In this document: positions 1 through 4,376 of the stretch, piece after piece
How positions within the stretch are numbered: position 1 is the first letter of the stretch
Layout: the number at the start of each line of letters is the position of its first letter
Assembly: GCA_030654635.1 (NCBI GenBank)
Contig: JAURXE010000441.1
Location: forward strand, 1-5,495
Direction: 5' to 3'
Length of the DNA stretch: 5,495 nucleotides
From: Pseudomonas sp.
GTDB taxonomy: Bacteria > Pseudomonadota > Gammaproteobacteria > Pseudomonadales > Pseudomonadaceae
Notes under the pieces: model-generated
Databases searched by the model: none
Told to the model about the DNA's origin: nothing
The model's input: only the letters and a program-made list of their open reading frames with translations
Program-made: the position numbers and the translations under genes

Positions 1-234
1 TTGCTGGCCGCTGGTTGCGCCGCCCACGGTGTGTTGCTGGCCGCCCACGCCATTGGGGTCGGTGCGGTGTGGCGCACGGGTGAGTTGGCCTTTAGCCCAG
101 AGGTTGCAGCCGGGCTTGGTTTGCAGGCGGGTGAGCAGCTAATTGCCATGCTCTATTTGGGCACGCCCCAAGGTGAGTTGCGCACGCCGGCGCGGCTCGA
201 TCCGCAGGACTTTGTCAGTTCCTGGCAAGGTTGA
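1..234 (+). CDS. ydjA: YdjA-type nitroreductase family protein, C-terminal part (5' end outside window)
   Basis: The window opens inside this frame and shows the last 77 residues, ending in TGA at 232-234. From recalled sequence, the segment aligns without gaps to the C-terminal part of E. coli YdjA: an AGCA stretch and alanine-rich helix, then GVGAVWRTG (about residues 19-27 here; YdjA has a GFGGIWRSG-like segment) and LYLGTPQ (52-58). Members of this family are small FMN-dependent, NAD(P)H-using oxidoreductases acting in the cytoplasm; the physiological substrate of YdjA is not settled. The FMN-binding N-terminal half and the start codon are not visible. The gene converges on the histidine kinase gene with only 14 bp between the two stop codons, so it is not part of the cpx transcription unit. 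I see no good terminator in the gap. Confidence 0.85.
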   Translation: MLAAGCAAHGVLLAAHAIGVGAVWRTGELAFSPEVAAGLGLQAGEQLIAMLYLGTPQGELRTPARLDPQDFVSSWQG

Positions 235-248
235 CTTTGGCCTTGCTG

Positions 249-1580
249 CTAGCCGGTTAACTCCGGTTTCAGCGGCAACTCTAGGCAGGCAATAAAGCCG
301 CCATCCGGCGCATTACTGAACTGCAGTGCGCCACCGTGGCGTTCGGCGGCGCGCCGGGCAATGGCCAGGCCCAGTCCGTGACCGCTGCTGCTTTGCCCTG
401 GCGCGCGAAAAAAAGCCTGGCCAAGTTTGGGCAGTAGCTCGCGGCTGATACCAGGGCCGTGGTCACGCACGCACAGTTGCAGGCGTGCACCATGCAGGCT
501 GGCACTTAGCTCAATAGGTTGTCCGCTGGGGTTAAAGCGCAGGGCATTGCGCAGTAGGTTATCCAACGCCCGCTCGAGTATTTCTGTCCAGCCATGCAGT
601 TTGATGCCGCTCTGCAGCTGTATCTGCACCCGTTGTTGGGGAGCGCTGAGTTGGGCATCGTCCTGCAGTTTGGTCAGTAACCCGGCCAGGTCGATTGGCT
701 CGGCAGGGCCGGGATCGGCATCCAGACGCGCCAGGGCCAGAATTTCGCTAATCAAAGCCTCCAGTCGGTCGCACTCAAGGTTCAGGCGCGGCCAGAGCTG
801 GTCGCGTTCTTCAGGATCCGCGCGTTCAGCCAGAGCCAGGGCAATGCGCAGGCGGGCAAGGGGCGAGCGCAGTTCGTGGGAGACATCGCGCAGCAGCTGG
901 CGCTGGCTGCTGATCAGGCTCTGCAAGCGTGCGCCCATACGGTTGAAATCTTTCGCCAACACGCCAAACTCATCGCGCCGATTGGCCAGCTGCATCAGGC
1001 TGGTTTGTTGATAGCTGGTTTGTCCCAGGTCATGTACGGCGCTGCGCAAGCGTTGCAGTGGACGGGTAAATGATAGGGTCAGCAGCAGGCTGAACAGGCT
1101 CAGTACGATCAGGGCTATGCCCAAGGCGCTGAGTGGCCAGAGTCGACCGTCGCGTTGCCACTCGCTCAGTTCGCGGTGCGGGATGCGGTAAATCAGCAGG
1201 TAGCTGGTGCCTGTGGTCGGGCTGCTGTACTCCTGGGTCAGGCGCCGCCAGGGCAGTCGGTGCTGGTCATCCTGGCGCGCCTCAAAAGCTGCGGCGCGGC
1301 GCGGAAAGGTGCCTTTGACCACCGCTTGGCCATTGTCGTCGAGCACCTGCACGTCGAGGTGAAATTGTTCTTTGCGCTGCTCCAGATAGGCTTGCGCTGC
1401 GCGTTCACCGCGCTCTTCATAGAGTTGCGTCCAGCGCTCGGCAAGTCCGTTGAGGGCTGGGTGGCGAGTGAGAATCCAGCTGTCTTGATCCAGCGCCCGT
1501 CCGAGCAGCAGCGATAAACCACCCACCAGGGCGAAGGCCAGCCAGAAGCTGGCGAAGATGCGCCAGAACAGTGAACGCAC
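249..1580 (-). CDS. cpxA: CpxA-like membrane sensor histidine kinase
   Basis: The 443-residue protein has the complete layout of an inner-membrane HAMP histidine kinase: a first membrane helix at about 7-28 (FWRIFASFWLAFALV, very like the start of E. coli CpxA), a periplasmic domain of about 118 residues (29-146), a second helix at about 147-169, a HAMP linker at about 170-224, and an H-box RDVSHELRSPL with phospho-accepting His235. The N-box (LDNLLRNALRF) has Asn345, the G1 box (DHGPGI) starts at Asp373, and the G2 box (GHGLGLAI) spans 400-407. By family it senses envelope stress and phosphorylates or dephosphorylates the response regulator encoded at 2250-2927. The residue four after His235 is Ser where EnvZ and CpxA have Thr, a common conservative change at the phosphatase-related position. 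The GTG start is supported by AAGGAG five bases upstream. P. aeruginosa calls the equivalent gene cpxS. A terminator lies between it and the CpxP-like gene, so expression is probably partly uncoupled. The paired regulator and CpxP-like neighbour make the Cpx assignment firm. Confidence 0.92.
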   Translation of the reverse strand: MRSLFWRIFASFWLAFALVGGLSLLLGRALDQDSWILTRHPALNGLAERWTQLYEERGERAAQAYLEQRKEQFHLDVQVLDDNGQAVVKGTFPRRAAAFEARQDDQHRLPWRRLTQEYSSPTTGTSYLLIYRIPHRELSEWQRDGRLWPLSALGIALIVLSLFSLLLTLSFTRPLQRLRSAVHDLGQTSYQQTSLMQLANRRDEFGVLAKDFNRMGARLQSLISSQRQLLRDVSHELRSPLARLRIALALAERADPEERDQLWPRLNLECDRLEALISEILALARLDADPGPAEPIDLAGLLTKLQDDAQLSAPQQRVQIQLQSGIKLHGWTEILERALDNLLRNALRFNPSGQPIELSASLHGARLQLCVRDHGPGISRELLPKLGQAFFRAPGQSSSGHGLGLAIARRAAERHGGALQFSNAPDGGFIACLELPLKPELTG

Positions 1581-1585
1581 AATGA

Positions 1586-1591
1586 CTCCTT
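1586..1591 (-). promoter_or_regulatory. Ribosome binding site fixing the GTG start of the kinase gene
   Basis: The minus strand reads AAGGAG, then five bases, then GTG at 1580-1578. This near-consensus Shine-Dalgarno at short spacing supports the GTG start, as does the typical N-terminal membrane helix that follows. Confidence 0.75.
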
Positions 1592-1599
1592 AATGGGCA

Positions 1600-1625
1600 A
1601 AAACAACAATGGACGAAAACAACAA
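1600..1625 (-). repeat. Direct repeat of TTGTTGTTTT in the kinase mRNA leader
   Basis: The 10-mer TTGTTGTTTT (minus strand) occurs at 1625-1616 and again at 1609-1600, a 16 bp period. The first copy is the T-tract of the intrinsic terminator. The second lies between that terminator and the kinase ribosome binding site, making the leader strongly U-rich. The repeat is plainly visible. Any function, such as Hfq or RNA-helicase loading or reinforcing termination, is inference, and simple low-complexity drift is an equally good explanation. Confidence 0.4.
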
Positions 1626-1655
1626 AACCCGCCCAGCGATCAATGCCGGGCGGGT
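1616..1655 (-). terminator. Intrinsic terminator between the CpxP-like gene and the kinase gene
   Basis: On the minus strand ACCCGCCC (1655-1648) pairs perfectly with GGGCGGGT (1634-1627). The stem extends inward by G-U, G-C and C-G pairs (1647-1645 with 1637-1635), giving about 11 bp with a 7-base loop ATTGATC. It is followed at once by TTTGTTGTTTT. This is a textbook rho-independent terminator. It lies 18 bases past the stop codon of the CpxP-like gene and ends about 35 bases before the kinase start codon. Both genes point the same way, so it should lower or separate expression of the kinase relative to the periplasmic protein. Confidence 0.88.
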
Positions 1656-1673
1656 GGGTTAGCAAGCCGGGTG

Positions 1674-2102
1674 TTATTCGGCTTTGGCTGCGCGCTGGGC
1701 TTTCCAGGCTTTGAACTCGGCCATCTCGGCACGTCGCTCAGCGCTTTTTTGCTGGGCCTGGTCGTAGGCTTTTTGCTGCTCGGGAGTCAGCAGCGCCCGT
1801 ATGGCTTGCTCATTTTTGCTCTTGGCGGCGGCCAGTTGCTCTTGCATGGCTTTTTGCTCGGCGGCCGGTAGTTTATCGAGAAAGCTCTGGGTGATGCTGT
1901 GGCGCGTTTGCATCTGCTCGCGCATCAGCTTGCCGACTGCCATGCGTTGTTTCTGGTCCAGATTCAGTTCTTTAAACAGGTGTTGGCCGCGTTCAGCATA
2001 TTGGCGCTGCTCGCCATTATGTTGCGGGCCACCTTCAGGCATGGCATGGGCAAGCGCCGGCAAGCTGGCGGCGAATAACAGGGCGATTAGAGACTTGCGC
2101 AT
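1674..2102 (-). CDS. CpxP/Spy-like LTXXQ-motif periplasmic protein
   Basis: The 142-residue protein begins with a clear Sec signal peptide (MRKSLIALLF..., likely cleaved after AHA at residue 20). The mature part is almost entirely charged and predicted helical, with an LTxxQ motif (LTPEQ, 105-109) and a variant copy LNLDQ (46-50). Two such motifs spaced along a helical hairpin are the signature of the Spy/CpxP/Zra family. Family members act in the periplasm; CpxP damps the CpxA kinase and delivers misfolded proteins to proteolysis, and Spy is a chaperone. Lying between cpxR and the kinase gene, it is probably the CpxP functional counterpart, though sequence alone cannot separate CpxP-like from Spy-like activity. 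The start is supported by AAGGA eight bases before the ATG. It is probably the most highly induced gene of the locus: it has its own upstream region with CpxR-box-like repeats and its own terminator. The tail after residue 113 is Ala-, Lys- and Glu-rich and low in complexity. Confidence 0.88.
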   Translation of the reverse strand: MRKSLIALLFAASLPALAHAMPEGGPQHNGEQRQYAERGQHLFKELNLDQKQRMAVGKLMREQMQTRHSITQSFLDKLPAAEQKAMQEQLAAAKSKNEQAIRALLTPEQQKAYDQAQQKSAERRAEMAEFKAWKAQRAAKAE

Positions 2103-2124
2103 TTTCGGTGTCCTTAACTGATTG

Positions 2125-2139
2125 CCGGTGATTTACCGG
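2125..2139 (-). repeat. Short perfect inverted repeat in the CpxP-like gene leader
   Basis: CCGGT and ACCGG flank five bases (minus strand CCGGT-AAATC-ACCGG). The right arm ends nine bases before the Shine-Dalgarno of the CpxP-like gene. It could form a 5 bp hairpin in the leader RNA or act as a small operator. It also contains a GTAAA on the minus strand. A palindrome this short can occur by chance. Confidence 0.35.
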
Positions 2140-2151
2140 ATGAGCCCAGTT

Positions 2152-2179
2152 TAGATAGCTCAAGGTCAGGTGCGGTCAG
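2152..2179 (-). promoter_or_regulatory. Candidate sigma-70 promoter of the CpxP-like gene
   Basis: On the minus strand CTGACC (2179-2174, four of six matches to TTGACA) is followed after 16 bases by TATCTA (2157-2152, three of six matches to TATAAT). The transcript would start near 2145, leaving a leader of roughly 43 bases. The match is weak, as expected for an activator-dependent promoter. The -35 element lies inside the second GGTCAGG repeat, and the GTAAA-N6-GTAAA element is centred near position -49. Placement is inferred; no start site is known. Confidence 0.35.
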
Positions 2180-2202
2180 GCCAAGGTAAAGGCTCGGTAA
2201 AG
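2164..2202. promoter_or_regulatory. Array of four phased heptamer repeats with a CpxR-box-like element
   Basis: The plus strand carries GGTCAGG at 2164-2170 and 2174-2180, and GGTAAAG at 2185-2191 and 2196-2202. The starts are 10, 11 and 11 bases apart, so all four fall on the same face of the helix. The last two contain GTAAA-N6-GTAAA (2186-2201). The E. coli CpxR box is a direct repeat of GTAAA separated by about five bases, with some variation tolerated. The array lies between cpxR and the CpxP-like gene, upstream of the latter's candidate promoter, which is where CpxR would be expected to activate its own modulator. Repeats and phasing are seen directly; CpxR binding is inference. Confidence 0.6.
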
Positions 2203-2249
2203 AACGCCGGCGTCAACGCTGGTGGCTTGCTCGGCAACAGCGCTAAGTC

Positions 2250-2927
2250 TTAGACGCAGTAGTAGTAACCGCGCCCGCGCAGGGCCAGGATGCGCGGGCG
2301 GCCATCGGCATGGGCGCCGAGTTTTTTGCGTAAGTTGCTGACGTGCATGTCGAGGCTGCGGTCGTACAGGCTCAGCTTTCGGCCCAGCGCCAATTGCGTC
2401 AGCGCCTGCTTGTCGACGGGTTCGCCGGGATGCTGCAGCAGCGCTTCGAGAATTCGGCTTTCGGAAAGCGTCAGCACTACCTCATTGTCGTCAATGCCGG
2501 CGACCCCACGGCTCGGGCTGAAACTCAGGTCGCCAAACTCCAGTAAGGCGGTGCTGGCCACCGGCACGCTGCGGCGCAACACGGCGCGCAGGCGGGCGGT
2601 CAGTTCACGGGGGTCGCAGGGTTTGGCCAGGTAGTCATCGGCGCCCAGCTCCAGGCCCAGGATGCGGTCCAGCGGTTCGCCCCGGGCGGATAACATCAGC
2701 ACCGGCAGCTGCGGGTAATCACGGCGCAATTGCTTCAACAGATTCAGGCCGCTGCCGTCTGGCAGCATCACATCCAGAATGACCGCTGCGGGAGTCGCCG
2801 CCAACAGCGCCGTGTGCGCGCTATTGCCGTCGTGGCAGGCGCGAACCTGAAAACCTTCCTGGCTCAGCCAGCGGGTTAACAACTCGCAGAGTTCGCAGTC
2901 ATCATCGATCAGCAGCAGCTCAGTCAT
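2250..2927 (-). CDS. cpxR: CpxR-like response regulator (OmpR/PhoB family)
   Basis: The 225-residue protein has an N-terminal receiver domain (about 1-117) and a C-terminal winged-helix DNA-binding domain (about 126-225). Receiver residues are intact: acidic pocket Asp8-Asp9-Asp10, phospho-acceptor Asp52 in LDVMLPDGSG, Ser80 at the switch position and Lys102 in the AKP motif. The recognition-helix region YDRSLDMHVSNLRKKLG closely resembles E. coli CpxR (FDRAIDMHISNLRRKL-like), and the wing ends GRGYYY. It should be phosphorylated by the kinase encoded at 249-1580 and bind GTAAA-type repeats, controlling envelope-stress genes; in P. aeruginosa CpxR has also been reported to activate the MexAB-OprM efflux operon. 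The start ATG follows directly after the TAA of the upstream coiled-coil gene (TAAATG, no gap) with only a weak GGAT-type ribosome site, so translational coupling is likely. No terminator is evident after its stop codon. Confidence 0.93.
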   Translation of the reverse strand: MTELLLIDDDCELCELLTRWLSQEGFQVRACHDGNSAHTALLAATPAAVILDVMLPDGSGLNLLKQLRRDYPQLPVLMLSARGEPLDRILGLELGADDYLAKPCDPRELTARLRAVLRRSVPVASTALLEFGDLSFSPSRGVAGIDDNEVVLTLSESRILEALLQHPGEPVDKQALTQLALGRKLSLYDRSLDMHVSNLRKKLGAHADGRPRILALRGRGYYYCV

Positions 2928-3344
2928 TTAACTTATCCAGTCGCGGCGAGACTTGCGTGTGCCGCGGGCCATGACGCCGAGAATAAAAGCCAGCAGAGCA
3001 ACTCCGCCACCAATGGCAAACCACAGTTGCTGCTCGCTGAGTAGCTTGGCCGGTTGCTGGGCTTGGGCGGCTTTGAGCTGCAGCTTCAGGCGCTGATTGT
3101 CCTGGTTCAAGCGGCTCAGCTGGGCGTTACCTTGATCGGCGAAGCCGCTTTCCAATTGGCTGGCGAGTTCACCGCGCAAGCGTTCACTCTCGGCCAAGCG
3201 TTGCTCCAGTTGGTCGAGTTGTCCGTTGAGGTTGGCGACTTCGGCGTTAACCACGCTGGTCACAGGCACCGTGGTGACTTCGGCTTGCGCCGACAATACA
3301 GTGAAGGCAAGGGCTGAAAGCAGTGCTCGCGAGGCTGTGCGCAT
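2928..3344 (-). CDS. Uncharacterised secreted coiled-coil protein with C-terminal membrane anchor, coupled to cpxR
   Basis: I do not recognise a named function. The 138-residue product has a signal peptide (1-21, AQA before the likely cut). Its coiled coil at about 32-92 has hydrophobic positions V36, L39, L43, L46, L50 and later L60, L64 in strict 3-4 spacing, and again L76, L79, L86, L90. A single membrane helix follows at about 107-126 (LWFAIGGGVALLAF...), then a short basic tail (RGTRKSRRDWIS). Predicted topology is a periplasmic coiled coil tethered to the inner membrane with the tail in the cytoplasm. The architecture resembles the C-terminal half of YgiM-type SH3-and-anchor proteins but lacks the SH3 domain. 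The start is supported by AAAAGGA six bases before the ATG. Its TAA abuts the cpxR ATG with no gap, so the two are almost certainly cotranscribed. A role in Cpx signalling or envelope surveillance is inference from position and topology. An Hfq/Crc-type A-rich motif lies just upstream. Confidence 0.8.
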   Translation of the reverse strand: MRTASRALLSALAFTVLSAQAEVTTVPVTSVVNAEVANLNGQLDQLEQRLAESERLRGELASQLESGFADQGNAQLSRLNQDNQRLKLQLKAAQAQQPAKLLSEQQLWFAIGGGVALLAFILGVMARGTRKSRRDWIS

Positions 3345-3361
3345 GGGAAGTCCTTTTAAAT

Positions 3362-3372
3362 TTATTGTTGTT
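3362..3372 (-). promoter_or_regulatory. Candidate Hfq/Crc catabolite-activity (CA) motif before the coiled-coil gene
   Basis: The minus strand reads AACAACAATAA, which satisfies the AAnAAnAA consensus bound by Hfq with Crc in pseudomonads and extends it by one more repeat. It ends four bases before the AAAAGGA Shine-Dalgarno (3357-3351) of the coiled-coil gene, the position where such motifs block ribosome loading. The match is seen directly; regulation is inferred. A chance match in this AT-rich leader is possible. Confidence 0.45.
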
Positions 3373-3410
3373 TTTATCAGTCAAGCTCAGCGGTAGCGGA
3401 GTTTTCAGTG

Positions 3411-3710
3411 CTATGGGAAAACCTGTTTAAAGGGTTTCACCACTACCGAGGCGTAAACCCCAGCGGCGCGATAAGGGTCGGCATCGGCCCAGCTCTGTGC
3501 GGCCTTGAGGGAGTCGAACTCGGCAACTATCAAGCTGCCAGAAAAACCCGCCGCGCCTGGATCGATGCTGTCGATTGCCGGGTGCGGCCCAGCCAGTACC
3601 AGGCGGCCTTCATTCTGCAGTTGCTGCAGGCGAGACAAATGCGCCGGCCGGGCTTCGAGGCGTGGCTCCAGCGAGTTGGCCACGTCGGTGGCGATAATGG
3701 CGTAGAGCAT
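3411..3710 (-). CDS. yciI: YciI family protein
   Basis: The 99-residue protein matches E. coli YciI along its whole length: [18 protein letters not shown] (21-29), AGPHPAIDS (40-48), [10 protein letters not shown] (50-59), WADADPY (74-80) and a C-terminal VKPFKQVF. YciI proteins are small dimeric alpha/beta proteins of the ferredoxin-like (DGPF/YCII) superfamily. A conserved His (here His24) and Asp residues have been proposed as an active site, but the reaction is unknown. It starts at ATG two bases after the yciB stop codon, and its AAGGA ribosome site (3721-3717) lies inside the last codons of yciB, so the two genes form an operon. The downstream gap to the coiled-coil gene is 66 bp with no convincing terminator, so read-through into the cpx genes is possible. 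Confidence 0.94.
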   Translation of the reverse strand: MLYAIIATDVANSLEPRLEARPAHLSRLQQLQNEGRLVLAGPHPAIDSIDPGAAGFSGSLIVAEFDSLKAAQSWADADPYRAAGVYASVVVKPFKQVFP

Positions 3711-3712
3711 GC

Positions 3713-4312
3713 TCAGTCCTTGGAATTGGTGGGGTTAACCGGGTCTGCGTCGTGCAGATGGCGCGCCAGGTAGAAGCCTTGGCCGACCAAAAACACCAAG
3801 GTCATGGCCAGGCTGCCAAACACTTTAAAGTCGACCCAGATGCTCTGGAAGGTAAATGCCACGAACAGGTTGGCGCTACCGGCAAACAGGAAAAATCCGA
3901 TCCAGGCCAGGTTAAGCCGCCGCCAGATCTCCTGCGGCAGGCTGATGGCGTGGCCCATCATGCGTTCGATCAGCAGTTTGTCGCCAAACCAGTGGCTGCC
4001 GGCAAAACCCATGGCAAACAGCCCGTTAAGCACCGGGGCCTTTAGTTTGAGGAAGGTTTCGTCGTGGAGCAGCAAGGTAATGCCGCCGAACACTAAACAG
4101 GCCGCCAGAGTCAGCCATTGGCCTTTTTCCAGCCGGCGCTGGATGGCGAACAAACTGCCGTAGACCAGCACCGACGCGGCGATCAGCACCGCCGTAGCAC
4201 TGAAAATACCGCCAATTTGCAGGTTTTGGCCGGCGAATTCGACGCTGCGTGGGTCCAGCTTAAAGACGAGAAAAAACAGCAGTAGCGTGATGAAATCGAT
4301 GAATAGTTTCAC
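3713..4312 (-). CDS. yciB: YciB/IspZ inner-membrane protein (septation protein A family)
   Basis: From the chosen GTG start the protein is 199 residues, close to the family's usual length. It begins (M)[13 protein letters not shown], matching family N-termini such as MKQFIDFIPL; a longer reading from TTG at 4351 adds 13 residues absent from relatives. Membrane segments are visible at roughly 3-19, 35-56, 67-82, 135-154 and 163-181. Family motifs include [27 protein letters not shown], and [13 protein letters not shown] followed by ARHLHDAD. YciB is an integral inner-membrane protein linked in E. coli to cell elongation, division and envelope integrity; the Shigella homologue ispZ was tied to septation and intercellular spread. 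The biochemical role is unknown. The start has no clear Shine-Dalgarno (CTGGCTGCCGCT precedes it). It is the first gene of the leftward yciB-yciI unit and is divergent from the PHP nuclease gene. The product is certain; the exact start is the main doubt. Confidence 0.92.
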   Translation of the reverse strand: MKLFIDFITLLLFFLVFKLDPRSVEFAGQNLQIGGIFSATAVLIAASVLVYGSLFAIQRRLEKGQWLTLAACLVFGGITLLLHDETFLKLKAPVLNGLFAMGFAGSHWFGDKLLIERMMGHAISLPQEIWRRLNLAWIGFFLFAGSANLFVAFTFQSIWVDFKVFGSLAMTLVFLVGQGFYLARHLHDADPVNPTNSKD

Positions 4313-4334
4313 AGCGGCAGCCAGAACGAGGATG

Positions 4335-4375
4335 AGGCGGCATAATAACAAACATCAAACTAATCGAAACCGCCT
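4335..4375. repeat. Interrupted inverted repeat AGGCGG...CCGCCT in the yciB/yciV divergent region
   Basis: AGGCGG (4335-4340) and its exact complement CCGCCT (4370-4375) flank 29 AT-rich bases that hold the candidate divergent -10 elements. The arms could be an operator pair, but six-base arms at this distance are easily coincidental. Confidence 0.25.
4341..4347. promoter_or_regulatory. Overlapping candidate -10 hexamers for divergent yciB and yciV
   Basis: The plus strand has CATAAT (4341-4346) and the minus strand TATTAT (4347-4342), each five of six matches to TATAAT and almost fully overlapping. Transcripts would start near 4353 (plus) and 4335 (minus), leaving leaders of about 24 bases to the yciV ATG and yciB GTG. 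Neither has a good -35 element; the best on the minus strand is TTTCGA with a 16-base spacer. A minus start near 4335 would exclude the upstream TTG of yciB. Assignment is tentative. Confidence 0.35.
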
Positions 4376-4376
4376 A

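Noticed and set aside
251..270. Hairpin AGCCGG-TTAACT-CCGGTT as a terminator between the convergent ydjA and kinase genes
   Set aside because: Only a 4-5 bp stem with no T-tract on either strand, lying partly inside the kinase coding end.
427..1011. Long plus-strand open frame of 194 codons opposite the kinase gene
   Set aside because: It is antisense to a well-supported kinase, its product is Arg/Ser-rich low-complexity sequence typical of a shadow frame in GC-rich DNA, and it has no ribosome site or homology I recognise.
2204..2213. Perfect 10 bp palindrome ACGCCGGCGT after cpxR
   Set aside because: It has no loop or T-tract, is made of very common GC-rich words, and lies next to the phased repeats without matching them, so chance is sufficient.
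2243..2253. 11-base palindrome CTAAGTCTTAG at the cpxR stop codon
   Set aside because: It overlaps the stop codon, leaves only a one-base loop, and has no accompanying signal.
3359..3384. Promoter TTGACT ... TAAATT upstream of the coiled-coil gene (minus strand)
   Set aside because: TTGACT is a good -35, but the best -10-like hexamer is only 14 bases away and would place the transcript start on top of the ribosome site. A promoter in this gap is possible but cannot be located.
3387..3405. Stem CTCAGC-GGTA-GCGGAG with TTTT after the yciI gene
   Set aside because: The T-run follows the stem only on the plus strand, where nothing is transcribed toward it, and the stem has an internal mismatch. 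It is not a credible terminator for yciI.
4287..4376. N-terminal extension of the PHP protein from ATG 4287 or 4332
   Set aside because: It would overlap the yciB start and divergent promoter, adds a basic segment absent from relatives, and has no properly spaced ribosome site. The conserved sequence begins at ATG 4377.
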